Shown here piece by piece: positions 18,027 through 27,193 of a stretch of DNA of 64,000 nt. The stretch lies in NCBI GenBank assembly GCA_903888485.1, contig CAISTS010000032.1:62001-126000 (forward strand), written 5' to 3'. Source of the stretch: an uncultured bacterium (GTDB lineage: Bacteria > Pseudomonadota > Alphaproteobacteria > Rhodospirillales > Rhodospirillaceae). The position numbers and the translations under genes are program-made. The first letter of the stretch is position 1. The number at the start of each line of letters is the position of its first letter. The notes under the pieces were generated by a model. It was not told the origin of the DNA. It did not search any database and was given only the letters and a program-made list of their open reading frames with translations.

Positions 18027-18054
18027 AAAAGAGGGGGATTTCTCCCCCTCTTTT
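18027..18054. terminator. Bidirectional rho-independent terminator
   Basis: A 12-bp perfect stem (AAAAGAGGGGGA, 18027-18038, with 18043-18054) has a 4-base loop and A/T tracts on both sides. It lies between the convergent DUF952 gene and the large TonB receptor gene and can end both transcripts. Confidence 0.9.
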
Positions 18055-18076
18055 CCTTCGCGGATAACTTCGCTCG

Positions 18077-21031
18077 TTACATCTTGAAGCGCAGGCCTGC
18101 GCGGAACATGCGGCCCAGGGTGTCATACATCACCGAGTTCACCGCCGTGTTGATGAACGGATTGACGCGCTGCGCAACCGGCACCGGGTCGGTATTCATG
18201 ATGTTGCGGACGTTGAGGAACGCATTCACCGAGGTTTCTTCGCCGATCAGGAACTTGTAGTCGAAGCCCAGGTCGAAGTAGCGAAAGCCCTTGATGTAGT
18301 TGGAGTTGATAGTTTCGTGCTGCGGGGTCGAAGTCGGGCAACCCGTGGTGCAGACGATATAGTTGTTGTTGTACGTACCCGAGCTCATCTGACGCATGGT
18401 GAGCGAGACGTTGATCGGATCGAGATTGTAGGCGAGCTGCGCCGTCAGACGCCAGTCGGGCGGGCCGCCGCCGCTGTTTTCACCGACGTTCTGCGTCAGC
18501 ACCGCGCCCGGGAAACCCGGATTGGCGTAGTCGCGCAGATACAGCGTGGCGTTGCCGTGCAGGGTGAAGTTACCAGCCCAGCTGCTCACCAGATCTTCGG
18601 CGTTCCAGCGGTACGAACCCTCGAGGTCGATACCCTTGGTGTTACGCGTCGCGATGTTGATGTTCGTCGTCTCGATCTGGATGATCTGGCCGATGGTGTT
18701 GTAGGTGGGATGGCCCGGGATCGGGGCCGCACGCGTTATGAACTGACAAAGATCAGGCCGCGTGCCGCCGAAGCAAAGGTCAACGGTGGCCTGCGCGCTG
18801 ATGCCACTGATCGCATCCTTCAGTTGGATGTCCCAATAGTCCGCCGACACGGTGAGACCCGGAATGATCGACGGCGCAACCACCAGGCCGATACCCGTGG
18901 TGTCCGCCTTTTCGGGCTTCAAGCCGGCAAAGCCTCGCGCAATGCCACGGTACTGCGGGGTCGAGCCGTTGAACGGATCCAGCGGCAGGCTGTTCTGGCT
19001 GCCGGTGCCGCCCTGATAGAGTTCGTTCAGGTTCGGCGCGCGGATGTCACGCGAGCGCGTGACACGCAGCTTGACGTCCGGAAACGGCGTGTAGGTCGTG
19101 CCCACCTTCCAGGTCGCCACGAAGCCCGACGTCGAGTAGTCGGTGGCGCGCACCGCCGCATTCAGGTCCCACGCGTCGGCCCAGCTTTCGCCCTTGGCCA
19201 GCGGCACAACGGTTTCGAAAGCGGCTTCCTTGACGGTGACCTTGCCATTCAGCGGCTTGTAGTTACCGCCGAACCAGTTGGTCGTCAGCGAGTTGGCGTC
19301 GGCGATGCTGGTCACCTTTTCCTCGCGATAGGCGACGTTGGCCGACACGGAGACCGGGCCGGCCCAGATATCGAAGGCGTCGCCGCCGAGGGTGGCTTCC
19401 CAAACGTTCTGGACCAGCTTCTGGTAGGTGTAGGACGTACCGTGATCGCCGGTCAGATAGGCGTAGGCAGCGTCGCTGTTCACACCTTCGCCCATCAGGT
19501 TCCAAGGCACGCAACCGGGCATGTCGTTGGCGGTCGTGGCGTCGGTGTTGACGCGGCAGACGATCTGGCCGTTGGCGTTTCGGACGGCGTCGGTGGCGGC
19601 AGCGAAGCGGTCACGCAAGGTGACGCCGATCACGTTGATCGAGCCGCGGCTGAAACCGTTCTGGAAATAGGCATCCCAATTCCAGTCCTTGTTGAAAGCG
19701 CCGAACTTGCCGTTCGCGCCCACGACGTGGCGATTCACCATGCGGGTGTTGTTGGTGAAGATGCTCGGCATATCGCGGTTGAAGCTGCCGATGGTCAGGG
19801 TCGTGAGGCCCAGCTGCAGCATGCGCGTGCGCACGGCTTCCGGGATGAAGGCGTTATCGACCTTGATCGCGTTAGCGCCGCTGGCAGCGTTGCCTGGCTG
19901 GAACTGCGTCCAGGCCTCGCCGTAGGTACGGCCGCTGCCCCAGGCAGCGGAACCGAAGAGTGTGATGTTATCGCTGATCTCGTACTGGACGCGCGTGAAG
20001 AGATTTTGGCGTGATTCTGACGGATCAAGGGAGAACATGCCGTCGTGGGCGTCGGTATACTTCCAGTCACCGCCGTGCATGGAAGGATCGAACACGACGT
20101 CGCCGTATTGCAGCTGGTTGACCGAACCGCCTGGGCCGAAATACGTGCCCTTCAGCGGGCCGCTGACCACGATGCCGCCCGGGCTGCCGTTCGAGTTACC
20201 GACACTGTCGGGGAAGAGCAGCAAGCGGGGCTGGCCGTTGGTCGCGGTGTAGGCGGGGTTGGTGATGTAGCCGATGCCGATGAAGGCCCAATCGCGCTGC
20301 GGGCCGTCGAGCACGCCGGCTTTATAGACCTGCTCGCCCGAGGCGATGACGTGGCCGCGGCCGCCGGCGAAGGGGAAGCCGCCGGTCAGTGCGAGGCGAT
20401 AGCTCTCGTCGTCGAGGTAGGATGTGACGCCGCCGGAAATTTCGCCCTTTATGCCGGTGTATTCCTTATCGAGGACGAAGTTGACGACGCCGGCGACGGC
20501 GTCCGAGCCGTAGACCGACGAAGCGCCGCCGGTGACGACTTCAACGCGGGAGATGAGCTGCTGCGGGAAAGCGTTGATGTCGACCGCGCCGGTGAGCAGC
20601 GAGCCGACCGAACGTTGGCCGTCGAGCAGCACCAGGGTGCGGGTGGCGCCGAGGTTGCGGAGGTTAAGGGTTGAAACACCGGCCGTGCCGCTGCTGACGC
20701 CGGTCTGCCCGGTGTTGGGCGCGGCGGAGCCCGCGAACACCGGCATGGTGTTCACGAACTCGGCGATGTTCGACGTGGCCGAGTTTTCGATGGCGGCCGT
20801 GTCGACGACCGACAGCGGCGTCGGGGCTTCGTAACCTTCGCGAATGATGCGCGAACCGGTGACGATCACTTCGCCGAGATCTTCCTCGGCCTGTTGTGCG
20901 GCGGCGGCCTGTTCAGCCGCGTAAGCCGCATAAGGAGCGCTCATCGCGGCCGTCGCCAGCGCCAGCGCACTCACGGTCGACAACGCACGCTGCTGAAAGC
21001 GGCGGAGATTGCGTGGGGTAACAATAAACAT
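18077..21031 (-). CDS. TonB-dependent receptor, large (984 aa), copy A
   Basis: ATG 21031 follows GGGAGAAAG and opens a long signal peptide (VSALALATAAMSAPYAAYA). After an Ala/Gln-rich stretch comes the plug (about 50-185), starting LGEVIVTGSRI with EGYEAPTPLSVVD, LNLRNLGATRTLVLLDGQR and VEVVTGGASSVYGSDAVAG, all standard plug motifs. The barrel has a Cys pair in CRVNTDATTANDMPGC and later Cys-containing loops (VCTTGCP). It ends LRFKM, not Phe. It is a close duplicate of the gene at 21192-24161 on the same strand, 160 bases away. The nearby PQQ dehydrogenase suggests sugar-type nutrition, but the ligand is unknown. Confidence 0.92.
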   Translation of the reverse strand: MFIVTPRNLRRFQQRALSTVSALALATAAMSAPYAAYAAEQAAAAQQAEEDLGEVIVTGSRIIREGYEAPTPLSVVDTAAIENSATSNIAEFVNTMPVFAGSAAPNTGQTGVSSGTAGVSTLNLRNLGATRTLVLLDGQRSVGSLLTGAVDINAFPQQLISRVEVVTGGASSVYGSDAVAGVVNFVLDKEYTGIKGEISGGVTSYLDDESYRLALTGGFPFAGGRGHVIASGEQVYKAGVLDGPQRDWAFIGIGYITNPAYTATNGQPRLLLFPDSVGNSNGSPGGIVVSGPLKGTYFGPGGSVNQLQYGDVVFDPSMHGGDWKYTDAHDGMFSLDPSESRQNLFTRVQYEISDNITLFGSAAWGSGRTYGEAWTQFQPGNAASGANAIKVDNAFIPEAVRTRMLQLGLTTLTIGSFNRDMPSIFTNNTRMVNRHVVGANGKFGAFNKDWNWDAYFQNGFSRGSINVIGVTLRDRFAAATDAVRNANGQIVCRVNTDATTANDMPGCVPWNLMGEGVNSDAAYAYLTGDHGTSYTYQKLVQNVWEATLGGDAFDIWAGPVSVSANVAYREEKVTSIADANSLTTNWFGGNYKPLNGKVTVKEAAFETVVPLAKGESWADAWDLNAAVRATDYSTSGFVATWKVGTTYTPFPDVKLRVTRSRDIRAPNLNELYQGGTGSQNSLPLDPFNGSTPQYRGIARGFAGLKPEKADTTGIGLVVAPSIIPGLTVSADYWDIQLKDAISGISAQATVDLCFGGTRPDLCQFITRAAPIPGHPTYNTIGQIIQIETTNINIATRNTKGIDLEGSYRWNAEDLVSSWAGNFTLHGNATLYLRDYANPGFPGAVLTQNVGENSGGGPPDWRLTAQLAYNLDPINVSLTMRQMSSGTYNNNYIVCTTGCPTSTPQHETINSNYIKGFRYFDLGFDYKFLIGEETSVNAFLNVRNIMNTDPVPVAQRVNPFINTAVNSVMYDTLGRMFRAGLRFKM

Positions 21032-21191
21032 CGTAACTTTCTCCCAAATTAATAATGGTCGTGACAATCGCATGCGGCGGCGCTGCGCCCGAGGCCCAGC
21101 ACCGCCGCTTAGTCCGTTCCTTCGAACCGCTCCACCTCCTCAGGCGGATCGGCAAGGAATTCTCTTCGTTTCTTTCCCCGTAGCTAAAGGC

Positions 21192-24161
21192 TTACATCTT
21201 GAAACGCAAGCCCGCGCGGAAGACGCGGCCCAGCGTGTCGTATGTCGACGAGTTCATCGGCGGCTGGATGTACGGGTTGGTACGCTGAGCTACTTGTACC
21301 GGATCCGTGTTCATGATGTTACGCACGTTGATGAACGCCGTCGCATCGACATCTTCGCCGATACCGAAGCGGTATTGGAGACCAAGGTCGAAATAGGTGT
21401 AGCCCTTGAGGTAATTGAAGTTGGCGGTTTCGTTCTGGGTCGTCGAAGCCGGGCAGCCTGCGGTGCAGGTGATCCAGTTGTTGTTATACGTGCCCGAGCT
21501 CATCTGGCGAACCGTGAGCGTCACGTTGATCGGATCGAGCGTGTAACCCAACGTGGTTGAAATGCGCCAATCGGGCGGGCCGCCGCCGCCGCCGCCGCCG
21601 CCGCTATTTTCACCGACGCGCTGCGAGAGCACGCCGCCCGGGAAGCCCGGGTTCGTGTAATCGCGCAGGTACATGGTGGCGCTGCTGTGGAGGTTGAAGT
21701 CCCCAGCCCAACCCTCCACCAGATCTTCGGCCAGCCAGCGATAGCTGCCTTCCAGGTCGATGCCTTTGGTGTTCTGAGTTGCAATGTTAATGTTCGTGAT
21801 CGTGATCAGGTCGATCGCCCCGATCGTCGCGTACGGGGCAACTCCCGTCGGGGGGAATCGAGTGATAAATTGGCAGAGATCCGGACGATCACCGGAATAA
21901 CACAAGTCCACTGTGGCCTGCGCACCGATAGTGCTGATGCCATCCTTCAATACGATGTCCCAGTAGTCGGCAGAGACCGTCAGATTTGGAAGGAACGACG
22001 GCGAGATCACCAGGCCGACGCCAAGTGTATCGGCTTTTTCCGGCTTCAGACCGGTAAAGCCCTGCTGGAGGAAGCGGTGCTGCGGCGATGTACCGGTAAA
22101 GGGATCGCGCGGCAACGCGGCAGAGGTGGGCACGCCGCCGGCGTATAGTTCGTTCAAGTTCGGCGCACGGATGTCGCGCGAGCGCGTCACGCGCAGCTTG
22201 ACCTCCGGGATAGGTGAATAGGTGGTGCCCACCTTCCAGGTGACCACCACGCCGGAGGTCTGGTAGTCAGTCACACGTACCGCGCCGTTGAAGTCCCAAT
22301 TATCCGCCCAACTTTCTCCCTTGGCCAGGGGGACAACCGTTTCGAACGAGGCTTCCTTCACGTTGTACTGCGCGATAAGGGGCTTGTAGTTGCCGCCGAA
22401 CCAGTTGCTCGCTTGAGCATTGGCATCGACAATGCCGCGTGATTTTTCCTGACGGTAAGCAAAGCTCGCCGAAACCGAAACTGGGCCGGCCCAGACGTCG
22501 AACGGATCGCCGCCGACGGTAGCTTCCGCCACGTTCTGAATCAATTTCTGGTAGCTGTAGGCATAGCCGTGGTTGCCCGTCAGGTAGGCGTAGGCCGCTT
22601 CGCTGTTGACGCCCTCGCCCATCAGGTTCCACGGCACGCACCCGGCCATATCGTTGGCAGGGTTGGCATCGGTGTTGACGCGGCAGACAATCTGTCCGTT
22701 CGGGTTGCGGACGGCATCGATGGCCGCGTTGAAGCGGTCACGCAAGATCACGCCATGAATGTTGAGCGAGCTGCGCGTATAGCCGTTCTGGAAGTATGCG
22801 TCCCAGTTCCAATCCTTGCCGCCGGCGGTAAATTTGCCGTTAGCGCCGATGACGTTGCGATTCAGAATACGCGGGTTGTTCGAGTAAACACTGGGCATGT
22901 CCGAGTTGTAGCTGCCAAGAGTCAGGCTGGTGACCCCCAGCGTCGTCATGCGGGCACGCAGGACATCCGGGATGAAGGCGTTATCGGCCTTGATTGCGTT
23001 GGCGCCGGCTGCGGCATTACCCGGATTGAAGATGGCCCACGCCTGCCCCTTAGTGCGTCCGCTGCCCCAAGAGGCTGATGCGAACACAGTGAAGTTGTCG
23101 GTGACTTCATACTGGACGCGCGCGAAGACATTCTGACGCGATTCCATTGGGTCGAGCGAGAACATCTTGTCGTGAACGTCGGTATACTGCCAGTCGCCGC
23201 CATGCATCAGCGGATCGAATACAACGTCACCGTAATTGAGCTGATTGACCGAGCCCCCAGGACCGAAGTACGTGCCTTTGAGCGGGCCGTTCACAACGAT
23301 GCCGCCCGGCGTACCGTTGGAATTGCCAACGCGGTCGGGGAAATACAGCCAGCGTGGCTGCCCGTTCGTGGCGGTGTAAGTAGGGTTGGTTACCCAACCC
23401 ACGCCGGTGAAGGCCCAATCGCGCTGCGGGCCGTCGAAGATACCCGCCTTATAGACCTGTTCGCCCGACATGATCACATGGCCACGACCACCCGAGAACG
23501 GGAAGCCGGCCGACAGGTTGATCTTGTAGTTTTCGTCGTCGAGGTACGAGGTCGCGCCACCGGAGATTTCGCCTTTGATTCCGGTGTACTCCTTGTCGAG
23601 AATGAAATTGACGACGCCGGTGATGGCGTCTGAGCCGTAGACGGCCGAGGCACCGCCGGTGACCACTTCGACGCGGGAAACGAGCTGCTGCGGCAGGGCG
23701 TTGATGTCGGCGACGCCGGTGAGGAGCGACCCGACGACGCGCTGGCCATCAAGCAGGACGAGCGTGCGCCCGCCGCCCATATTGCGCAGATTGAGAGTCG
23801 AGACGCCGGCAGTGCCGGGGCTGATGCCGCTCTGTCCGGTGTTCGGCGCCTGCGAGCCCGAGAATACCGGCATGGTGTTGACGAACTCGGCGATGTTCTG
23901 AGTAGCCGAAGCTTGGATGGCGGCAGCGTCGACGACCGAAAGCGGTGTCGGTGCTTCGTAACCTTCGCGGACGATGCGCGAACCGGTGACGACGACTTCG
24001 CCCAGATCCTCCTCTGCCTGCTGCTGCGCAGCAGTTTGCTCCGCGGCATAGGCGCTGTATGGCGCGCCGAGGGCAACGGTGACTAAGGCCAGCGCGCTTA
24101 CTGTGGACAGCGCGCGCTGATGCAAGTGGCGGACGTTACCTCGAACAGCAATCGAATTCAT
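21192..24161 (-). CDS. TonB-dependent receptor, large (989 aa), copy B
   Basis: This has the same domain order as copy A: signal peptide ending near YSAYA, plug with LGEVVVTGSRIVREGYEAP and VVTGGASAVYGSDAITG, then the barrel with the CRVNTD...GC pair and RFKM end. ATG 24161 is preceded by GGAGGGGAAG, a strong ribosome site. Most of the length is plainly homologous to copy A, so the pair arose by tandem duplication. Differences cluster in extracellular-type loops (for example YAGGVPTSAALP versus YQGGTGSQNSLP). An eight-residue glycine run near the C-terminal third replaces three glycines in copy A. It is divergent from the cytochrome c pseudogene and PQQ dehydrogenase. Confidence 0.92.
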   Translation of the reverse strand: MNSIAVRGNVRHLHQRALSTVSALALVTVALGAPYSAYAAEQTAAQQQAEEDLGEVVVTGSRIVREGYEAPTPLSVVDAAAIQASATQNIAEFVNTMPVFSGSQAPNTGQSGISPGTAGVSTLNLRNMGGGRTLVLLDGQRVVGSLLTGVADINALPQQLVSRVEVVTGGASAVYGSDAITGVVNFILDKEYTGIKGEISGGATSYLDDENYKINLSAGFPFSGGRGHVIMSGEQVYKAGIFDGPQRDWAFTGVGWVTNPTYTATNGQPRWLYFPDRVGNSNGTPGGIVVNGPLKGTYFGPGGSVNQLNYGDVVFDPLMHGGDWQYTDVHDKMFSLDPMESRQNVFARVQYEVTDNFTVFASASWGSGRTKGQAWAIFNPGNAAAGANAIKADNAFIPDVLRARMTTLGVTSLTLGSYNSDMPSVYSNNPRILNRNVIGANGKFTAGGKDWNWDAYFQNGYTRSSLNIHGVILRDRFNAAIDAVRNPNGQIVCRVNTDANPANDMAGCVPWNLMGEGVNSEAAYAYLTGNHGYAYSYQKLIQNVAEATVGGDPFDVWAGPVSVSASFAYRQEKSRGIVDANAQASNWFGGNYKPLIAQYNVKEASFETVVPLAKGESWADNWDFNGAVRVTDYQTSGVVVTWKVGTTYSPIPEVKLRVTRSRDIRAPNLNELYAGGVPTSAALPRDPFTGTSPQHRFLQQGFTGLKPEKADTLGVGLVISPSFLPNLTVSADYWDIVLKDGISTIGAQATVDLCYSGDRPDLCQFITRFPPTGVAPYATIGAIDLITITNINIATQNTKGIDLEGSYRWLAEDLVEGWAGDFNLHSSATMYLRDYTNPGFPGGVLSQRVGENSGGGGGGGGPPDWRISTTLGYTLDPINVTLTVRQMSSGTYNNNWITCTAGCPASTTQNETANFNYLKGYTYFDLGLQYRFGIGEDVDATAFINVRNIMNTDPVQVAQRTNPYIQPPMNSSTYDTLGRVFRAGLRFKM
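21579..21602. repeat. (GCC)8 trinucleotide run in receptor copy B
   Basis: Eight perfect GCC units read as eight consecutive glycines on the minus strand (ENS-Gly8-PPDW). Copy A has SGGGPPDW at the same place. The run keeps frame when it changes length, so slippage would alter loop length only. Confidence 0.9.
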
Positions 24162-24479
24162 CTTCCCCTCCTGAATGAACACCGAATGGTCGCGATACGG
24201 CTGTGCTGCGGCTAACGGCCCGATCGGCGCGTCTCCCCGCCCGCCGCACGAATGCGGCGTGAGTTACAATTTTTTGATATCTCCCCGTAGGCTCCCCTTC
24301 GCGGCACCCGAGCCGCGTAACCAATGAACGCTACGCGAGACGACTTGCGTTGACAACCAACAACCGTGCTAAACTTTTGTCCGGATTTGGCTGCCGGAAG
24401 TGGGTGGCTTGGGAGATAAGGGGTTGCTGTCCCGCCAGACGGAACCGCAGCCCTTCATAAGGTGCTTCGGGTAACGGTG
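24162..24479. other. Divergent intergenic region between receptor copy B and the cytochrome/PQQ unit
   Basis: About 318 bases with no convincing gene. On the plus side a TTGACA lies at 24350-24355 as a possible -35 for the cytochrome/dehydrogenase unit, with only a weak A/T-rich -10 (AACTTT) after it. Near 24240-24258 is a small hairpin (CCGCA...TGCGG). Receptor copy B has its ribosome site at 24162-24172. Confidence 0.5.
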
Positions 24480-24821
24480 ATGAGCGAGCTTTTCCTGAAA
24501 CGCTCTGGCGTATTTGTGCGCCTGTGCGTGGCTGCCGTCTGTTTGTCCGGACTACCGGGCTCCGGCGAGGCCGCGTAAGGTGCGGAGGGCAAGGCGGATG
24601 GTAAAAAGGCCTTCGAACGCGTTTACTCCGAATATCACGGGGATGCGGGCGAAGGGAGCGACGGTCCGCCGCTTATTCCGCCGCCGCATCCCGCCAAGGA
24701 AATCTTGAATATCGCTCGCACGGGCCGCGGCAATATGCCGCCCCTACCCCGCGCGACCATCACCGACGACGAGATCTTGGCCGTGGTTGCCTATTTAGAG
24801 GCACGCGGCAAGGAACAGTAA
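24480..24821 (+). pseudogene. Decayed c-type cytochrome gene upstream of the PQQ dehydrogenase
   Basis: The frame starts at ATG 24480 with a signal-peptide-like segment (VFVRLCVAAVCLSGLPGSGEAA), then hits TAA at 24576-24578. The same frame then continues unbroken for 80 codons. These read as a small class I cytochrome c: KKAFERVYSEYHGDAG, where CxxCH would be expected, then GPPLIPPP, a distal methionine in RGNMPPLP, and EILAVVAYLEARGK. Both haem cysteines are Tyr (TAC 24624-24626, TAT 24633-24635) while the following His remains. Each change, and CAA to TAA for the stop, is explained by one GC-to-AT transition. It stands 51 bases before the PQQ dehydrogenase, where an electron-accepting cytochrome is common. 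I read it as a pseudogene of that partner. Confidence 0.85.
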
Positions 24822-24872
24822 GCGCATTGCCCGGGACGAGAAAAACCCGGCAATCAACAAGGGAGGGCAGCT

Positions 24873-26894
24873 ATGCGAAGGAACATCGTTATCGCGGGAA
24901 TATTCTCGGCACTACTGGCATCGACCGCCGCGACGGTTCCGACTTTCACCACGTTCGCGCAGAGTGCGAACAAGAACCAGCCGAACCCGGCCGAGTGGCA
25001 GTACTACGCGGGCAATTCGGGCGGCACGAAATATTCGCCGCTCGACCAGATCAACGCTTCGAACGTCAAGAACCTGAAGATCGTCTGGCGCCAGAAGGCG
25101 GCTCCCGCCGAAGCGCTGAACGGCAATCCGGCGCCGAAGGCCGGCAACTGGCAGCTGACGCCGCTGATGGTCGATGGGCGCCTCTACGTCCGCACGGAAG
25201 CGGGCCCCGCCGCGGCGCTCGATCCGACCACGGGTAAGGTCCTCTGGGTCGATAAAAAGGCCGAAGGCGTCGGTCGCAGCCGCGGCCTCGCCTATTGGTC
25301 CGACGGCAAAGACCAACGCATCCTCGTACTCGATGGACAGGACCTTGTCGCGCTGAACGCCAAGACCGGTGAACGCTATCCCGGCTTCGGCGACAACGGC
25401 CGCGTCGATCTCAGGGTCTATGCCGATCCGCGTCCCAATGCCCCGGTCGGAAGTTACAACTGGGCGTCATTCCCGGTTGTGGTGGGCGACATCGCCATTC
25501 TCGCCGGCATGCCCAGCGTCGACAAAAAGAAGGTGCCGGAAGGCATCACGCCGGCGTTGGATGCGCCCGGCGACATCCGCGGCTACGACGTGCGCACCGG
25601 CAAGTTGGTATGGACGTTCCACGTCATCCCGCGCAAAGGCGAATACGGCTACGAGACCTGGCTCAACGGCTCGGCCGAGATGAACGGCGGCGTCGGGGCG
25701 TGGTCGTGGCTGACGGCCGACCAGGAGCTCGGTTACGTCTATATCCCGATGCAGGAGTCGACCAACGACTTCTACGGCGGCCATCGCCCGGGCAATAACC
25801 TCTATGCCAACTCGCTCGTGGCGCTCGATGCCAAGACCGGCAAGCGCGTCTGGCACTACCAGATCATCCACCACGACATCTGGGACTACGACAATCCGAC
25901 CGGCCCGATCCTGATGGACGTCAATGTGGACGGAAAAAAGGTCAAGGCCGTCGTGCAGCTGACCAAACAGGGCATCGCCTACACCTTCGACCGCACCAAC
26001 GGCAATCCCGTGTGGCCGATCGTCGAGAAGCCGGTCCCGGCCGGCACCGTTCCCGGCGAGTGGTACTCGCCGACGCAGCCGATGCCGACGAAACCTGCGC
26101 CCTACGAGCTGCAAGTTCTGACGGACGCCGACCTCATCGACTTCACGCCGGAGCTTAAGCAGGCGGCCGTGGAACTGATGAAGAACTACCTGATGGTGCC
26201 GGTGTTCACGCCCGCGAACCTTGATAAGGAAATCGCCATGGCGCCGGGAACCACCGGCGGCTCGGATTGGCATGGCGGCGCTTTCGATCCGGAAACCGGC
26301 ATGCTGTACATCTCGGCGACGCGCAATCCTGTGCGCACCATGATGATCAAGCCGAAGAATCCGAACTCGCCGTTCGCCTTCGATAGAAAAGGCGAGCCGA
26401 TGTACAGCACCAACCTCGAGCTGCCTTACCAGGACATCGATCCCAACAAGGGGATCGGTGACAGCTTCCTGTCGCGCCTGCCGATCACAAAACCACCATA
26501 CGGCAGCATCGTCGCCATCGACATGAACAAGGGTGACTTTGCTTGGCGTGTGCCGAACGGCGACGGCCCGCGCAACCATCCGGCGCTCAAGTATCTCAAC
26601 CTGCCGCCGCTGGGCACGCCGAACCGCGCTTCGCCGCTCTTGACGAAGACCATGCTGTTCCTCGGCGAAGGTCAGCGCGGCCCCTCCGGTCCGCCGCGCG
26701 TACCGGCGTGGGGTGGCGGCAAGAAGTTCCGCGCCTTCGACAAGAAGGACGGCAAGGTCTTGTTTGAGATCGACCTGCCGGGCGGCACGTCGGGTGCGCC
26801 CATGACCTACATGGCGAACGGCAAGCAGTACATTGTCGTCGCCGTGGGCTGGGAAGACATGGAAGCGGAGTTGGTGGCGCTCGCGCTGCCGTAG
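24873..26894 (+). CDS. Periplasmic PQQ-dependent dehydrogenase (quinoprotein glucose/alcohol dehydrogenase type)
   Basis: This 673-residue protein has a signal peptide ending near TTFAQS and the eight-bladed propeller of PQQ dehydrogenases. Blades show the W-docking pattern (LDPTTGKVLWV, LDAKTGKRVWHYQ, YDVRTGKLVWTFH). HHDIWDYDNPTGP, a conserved block near the PQQ site, and GSDWHGGAFDPETGMLYIS are also present. There are no membrane helices and no fused cytochrome domain, so it needs a separate electron acceptor. The gene just upstream that should supply one is broken (24480-24821). The substrate cannot be fixed from sequence. A hairpin terminator follows at 26910-26946. Confidence 0.93.
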   Translation: MRRNIVIAGIFSALLASTAATVPTFTTFAQSANKNQPNPAEWQYYAGNSGGTKYSPLDQINASNVKNLKIVWRQKAAPAEALNGNPAPKAGNWQLTPLMVDGRLYVRTEAGPAAALDPTTGKVLWVDKKAEGVGRSRGLAYWSDGKDQRILVLDGQDLVALNAKTGERYPGFGDNGRVDLRVYADPRPNAPVGSYNWASFPVVVGDIAILAGMPSVDKKKVPEGITPALDAPGDIRGYDVRTGKLVWTFHVIPRKGEYGYETWLNGSAEMNGGVGAWSWLTADQELGYVYIPMQESTNDFYGGHRPGNNLYANSLVALDAKTGKRVWHYQIIHHDIWDYDNPTGPILMDVNVDGKKVKAVVQLTKQGIAYTFDRTNGNPVWPIVEKPVPAGTVPGEWYSPTQPMPTKPAPYELQVLTDADLIDFTPELKQAAVELMKNYLMVPVFTPANLDKEIAMAPGTTGGSDWHGGAFDPETGMLYISATRNPVRTMMIKPKNPNSPFAFDRKGEPMYSTNLELPYQDIDPNKGIGDSFLSRLPITKPPYGSIVAIDMNKGDFAWRVPNGDGPRNHPALKYLNLPPLGTPNRASPLLTKTMLFLGEGQRGPSGPPRVPAWGGGKKFRAFDKKDGKVLFEIDLPGGTSGAPMTYMANGKQYIVVAVGWEDMEAELVALALP

Positions 26895-26909
26895 CAGCTC
26901 TTAAAAACA

Positions 26910-26946
26910 AAAAAGGCGGATGATCGCTGCGGTCATCCGCCTTTTT
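26910..26946 (+). terminator. Rho-independent terminator after the PQQ dehydrogenase
   Basis: AAAAAGGCGGATGA (26910-26923) pairs with 26933-26946 across a 9-base loop. The stem is GC-rich and is followed by T-rich sequence. It is 15 bases after the dehydrogenase stop. Confidence 0.92.
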
Positions 26947-27193
26947 CTTTGTCTGCTGCCTACCGGATTTCCTCCTTCTGTTCGCATCGCCATGACGCTT
27001 CGCCACTAACAGGCGAGGCCTGCACGCAACGCGCGCGCATGTGGCGGTGCGTCGACCGAGATCGACATGGGTTCAGCTTGCGGGCGCGGATGCCGAGGGC
27101 CGAGCCACAGGAAGGCAAGGATTACGACCACATGCCCTGCGAGCCTGATGGACCAGCCTGGCGGAAAACCGCGCGGCTGGTCCGGCAGGCGGT

